A DNA stretch of 64,000 nucleotides from Haloferax marisrubri (lineage in GTDB: Archaea > Halobacteriota > Halobacteria > Halobacteriales > Haloferacaceae): assembly GCF_001469875.2 (NCBI RefSeq), contig NZ_LOPW02000010.1, forward strand, positions 779,924 to 843,923, given 5' to 3'. Under the pieces are notes generated by a model, which was not told the origin of the DNA, made no database searches, and was given only the letters and a program-made list of their open reading frames with translations. Below are positions 61,996 to 64,000 of the stretch, in pieces. Positions within the stretch are counted from its first letter, which is position 1. The number at the start of each line of letters is the position of its first letter. The position numbers and the translations under genes were made by a program.

Positions 61996-63252
61996 CGCGA
62001 GTTCGTTGATGTTCTCGACGACCTTGTCGGCGTACTCGCTCGTGGCGAGCTTGTTGCCGCCCTCGATCTGACGTTCGAGGTCGTAGGTCACGTCGCCGTC
62101 CGAGATGGTCTTCTCGACGGCGTCGCGGATGAGCTTACCGGCGTCCTTCCAGCCCATGTACTCGAACATGAGGCGGCCGGAGAGAATCATCGCGGTCGGG
62201 TTGACCTTGTCCTCGCCGGCGTACTTGGGCGCGGAGCCGTGGACGGGCTCTGCGAGACAGAGACCTTCGCCGAAGTTCGCACCGGGGGCGATGCCGAGGC
62301 CACCGATCTGCGCGCCGGCGGCGTCGGACATGTAGTCGCCGTTGAGGTTCATCGTGGCGATGACGTCGTAGTCGGCGGTGCGGGTCAGAAGCTGCTGGAG
62401 CATGTTGTCCGCGATGCGGTCCTTGACGACGACCTTGTCCTCGGGCTTCTCGCCGTCGTACTCCTCCCAGAGTTCGTCTTCCGTGATGGTGACGTCGCCG
62501 AACTCCTCTTCGGCGAGTTCGTAGCCCCAGTCGCGGAACGCGCCCTCGGTGAACTTCATGATGTTACCCTTGTGGACGAGGGTGACGGAGTCGCGGTCGT
62601 TTTCGAGGGCGTACTCGATGGCCTCGCGGACGAGGCGCTTCGTCCCGAACTCGGTGATGGGCTTGATGCCGATGCCGACGGGGCCGTCGTGGATGACGCC
62701 CGTCGCGCCCATCTCCTCTTCGACGAACTCCTTGACCTGCTGGACCTCGTCGGTGCCGGCCTCCCACTCGATGCCGGCGTACACGTCTTCGGTGTTCTCG
62801 CGGAACGTGACCATGTCCATCGCCGAGGGGTTCTTGACGGGCGACGGGACGCCGTCGAGGTGGTAGGTCGGGCGGACGTTCGCGTACAGGTCGAGCTTCT
62901 TACGGAGCGCGACGTTGAGCGAGCGGAAGCCGGCGCCGACGGGCGTCGTGAGCGGGCCCTTGATGGCGACGCGGTGGTTGCGAATGGCGCTTACCGTGTC
63001 TTCCGGGAGATTCTCGTCGTACTTGTCGCGGGCGGACGAACCGGCGTAGACGCGCATCCAGGAGACAGAGCGGCCGGTCGCCTCGGCGGCGGCGTCGAGG
63101 ACCTTCTGCGCGGCGGGGCCGACGTCCGTTCCGATTCCGTCGCCGTGGATGATCGGAATAATCGGGTTGTCGGGGACGGAGAGCTCGCCCGTCTCCTCGT
63201 CGACCGTGATTTTCTCGCCGTCGTCCGGAACCTCAATCTGGTCGTAGCTCAT
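61993..63252 (-). CDS. icd: isocitrate dehydrogenase (NADP)
   Basis: 419 residues from the ATG at 63252. The enzyme decarboxylates isocitrate to 2-oxoglutarate in the TCA cycle, producing NADPH. Landmarks: IPIIHGDGIGTDVGPAAQKVLDAAA, the substrate loop GSSARDKYDENLPEDTVSAIR, YANVRPTYHLDGVPSPV, NTEDVYAGIEW, LVHKGNIMKFTEGAFRDWGYELA and NLNGDYMSDAAGAQIGGLGIAPGANFG. The reading frame ends VENINELA; this end is repeated downstream. Confidence 0.97.
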   Translation of the reverse strand: MSYDQIEVPDDGEKITVDEETGELSVPDNPIIPIIHGDGIGTDVGPAAQKVLDAAAEATGRSVSWMRVYAGSSARDKYDENLPEDTVSAIRNHRVAIKGPLTTPVGAGFRSLNVALRKKLDLYANVRPTYHLDGVPSPVKNPSAMDMVTFRENTEDVYAGIEWEAGTDEVQQVKEFVEEEMGATGVIHDGPVGIGIKPITEFGTKRLVREAIEYALENDRDSVTLVHKGNIMKFTEGAFRDWGYELAEEEFGDVTITEDELWEEYDGEKPEDKVVVKDRIADNMLQQLLTRTADYDVIATMNLNGDYMSDAAGAQIGGLGIAPGANFGEGLCLAEPVHGSAPKYAGEDKVNPTAMILSGRLMFEYMGWKDAGKLIRDAVEKTISDGDVTYDLERQIEGGNKLATSEYADKVVENINELA

Positions 63253-63276
63253 GAACAATCAGGGTTTTCCAGTGCG

Positions 63277-63286
63277 GTGTAAAAGT
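63277..63286 (-). promoter_or_regulatory. box A of icd
   Basis: ACTTTTACAC on the minus strand lies 25-34 nt before the icd ATG, the leaderless position. Confidence 0.6.
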
Positions 63287-63338
63287 CCTGCCGTTATCGA
63301 CGGCGAGACGCAAATCTCGCTGCATTCGGCGGTCGATA

Positions 63339-63347
63339 CGTTTAGGC
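63339..63347 (+). promoter_or_regulatory. box A of the asparaginase gene
   Basis: CGTTTAGGC lies 24-32 nt before the ATG at 63371, the leaderless position. Confidence 0.55.
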
Positions 63348-63370
63348 TCGCGCTCCGAAGACACCATCGT

Positions 63371-64000
63371 ATGCGAATTATCCTCCACGGCGGTGCCGGC
63401 GGCATCCCCGGCGAACCGGAACCCAGACAGGCCGTCTTGGACGACGCGGCCGACGCGGGCGCGAGCGAGTCGGACCCGCTTTCGGCGGTCGAGACCGCGG
63501 TCCGCGTCCTCGAATCCGACCACCGGTTCAACGCCGGCGTCGGCGGCGCGGTCCAGTCCGACGGCGTCGTCCGGACCGACGCGGGCGTCATGCTCAGCGA
63601 CCGACGCGCCGGCGCGGCCTCCGGCATGGAGGGCGTCGAACACGCCGTCTCCGTCGCGCGGGCGGTCCTCGAAGACACTCCGCACGTCCTCCTGACGGGC
63701 GAACCGGCGGTCGAGTTCGCCGCCGACGCGGGCGTCGAGACCGGCGTCGACCTCTTCACCGACGAGACCCGCGAGCGCTGGGAGAACGCGGACGCCCCCG
63801 ATGGCTCGCCCAGCGAACACCTCGCGTGGCTCGCCGACCGGTTCGGCGGTAGCACGAGCGACCCGACGGCCGAGGCGGGAGACGGCTACCTCCCGGCGCA
63901 CGACAGCTCCGACGAAACCTCAGCAAGCAGTGACCGCTCGGCTCGCGATGCTCGCCTTCCCGGTCACGACACAGTAGGCGCGGTCGCCACCGACGGCGAG
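63371..64000 (+). CDS. isoaspartyl peptidase/L-asparaginase (3' end outside window)
   Basis: 210 codons are present before the right edge, with no stop. The N-terminus MRIILHGGAGGIPG and the FNAGVGGAVQSDGVVRTDAGVML segment are the plant-type (Ntn-hydrolase) asparaginase signature. The self-cleavage site is at GHDTVGAVATDGE near the end of the visible part, where Thr becomes the N-terminal nucleophile. The linker before it (SSDETSASSDRSARDARLPG) is typical of the precursor. The enzyme splits isoaspartyl peptides or asparagine. Confidence 0.93.
   Translation, partial: MRIILHGGAGGIPGEPEPRQAVLDDAADAGASESDPLSAVETAVRVLESDHRFNAGVGGAVQSDGVVRTDAGVMLSDRRAGAASGMEGVEHAVSVARAVLEDTPHVLLTGEPAVEFAADAGVETGVDLFTDETRERWENADAPDGSPSEHLAWLADRFGGSTSDPTAEAGDGYLPAHDSSDETSASSDRSARDARLPGHDTVGAVATDGE

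Noticed and set aside
1-64000. CRISPR arrays, insertion sequences and rRNA
   Set aside because: No regularly spaced 28-37-nt repeats, no transposase-like frame with inverted ends, and no rRNA sequence was recognised.

Overview
The window is chromosomal DNA from a haloarchaeon, most probably a Haloferax close to H. volcanii. The DNA is GC-rich and the proteins are strongly acidic. Many genes have a TTTA/TTATG-type box A 22-34 nt before the start codon, the haloarchaeal leaderless pattern. The elongator tRNA-Met carries a 75-nt intron, as known from H. volcanii. The HMG-CoA reductase looks nearly identical to the H. volcanii enzyme as I remember it. No insertion sequence, CRISPR array or rRNA was seen; this is core chromosome, about 90% coding.

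Layout. 1-8.4 kb: GNAT acetyltransferase (cut by the left edge), gatD, small membrane proteins, an ArsR-type regulator, phosphoglycerate mutase gpmI, a VTT membrane protein and two haloarchaeal proteins of unknown function. 8.48-8.63 kb: intron-containing tRNA-Met. 8.7-12.9 kb: CNNM/CBS transporter, Lrp regulator, a 477-bp stretch with no gene, a spondin-like lipoprotein, a winged-helix regulator coupled to a small membrane protein, and a 50-residue zinc microprotein. 13-19.4 kb: bacterioruberin locus (crtB, a Bat-type regulator, a DMT exporter, then crtD-lyeJ-cruF). 19.5-29.5 kb: mixed metabolism, including an SDR, a ZIP transporter, a PurD-like ATP-grasp enzyme, surface proteins, a stress protein, a nickel-pincer-type ornithine cyclodeaminase homologue, a hydrolase and an exonuclease.

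29.6-43.9 kb: one unbroken minus-strand S10-spc operon: SPOUT methyltransferase, L3, L4, L23, L2, S19, L22, S3, L29, RNase P Rpp29, S17, L14, L24, S4e, L5, S14, S8, L6, L32e, L19e, L18, S5, L30, L15, SecY. Junctions are overlaps or gaps of a few bases, giving one transcript for ribosome, RNase P and translocon parts. 44.1-44.5 kb: two tRNA-Gly(GCC) genes followed by tRNA-like scraps. 44.5-52.2 kb: small membrane proteins, YihY, mch with a coupled unknown gene, a GTPBP1-type GTPase, a membrane J-protein and pyrF. 52.3-56 kb: nadA-nadB-nadC for quinolinate and NaMN synthesis, preceded by two AT-rich palindromes. 56-64 kb: amidohydrolase, hmgA (mevalonate and so archaeal lipid synthesis, which also feeds the carotenoid genes), a zinc-ribbon protein, cupin, two tandem paralogous membrane proteins, icd, and an isoaspartyl peptidase/asparaginase cut by the right edge.

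The most unusual signals are: the reiterated icd 3' end, where three 'ELA-stop' modules are interleaved with three hairpins; the twin palindromes before nadA; the tRNA scraps after tRNA-Gly; the tandem DUF2238-like membrane paralogues; and a near-palindrome shared by the spondin-lipoprotein and winged-helix gene upstream regions. I did not find a clearly new multigene system.
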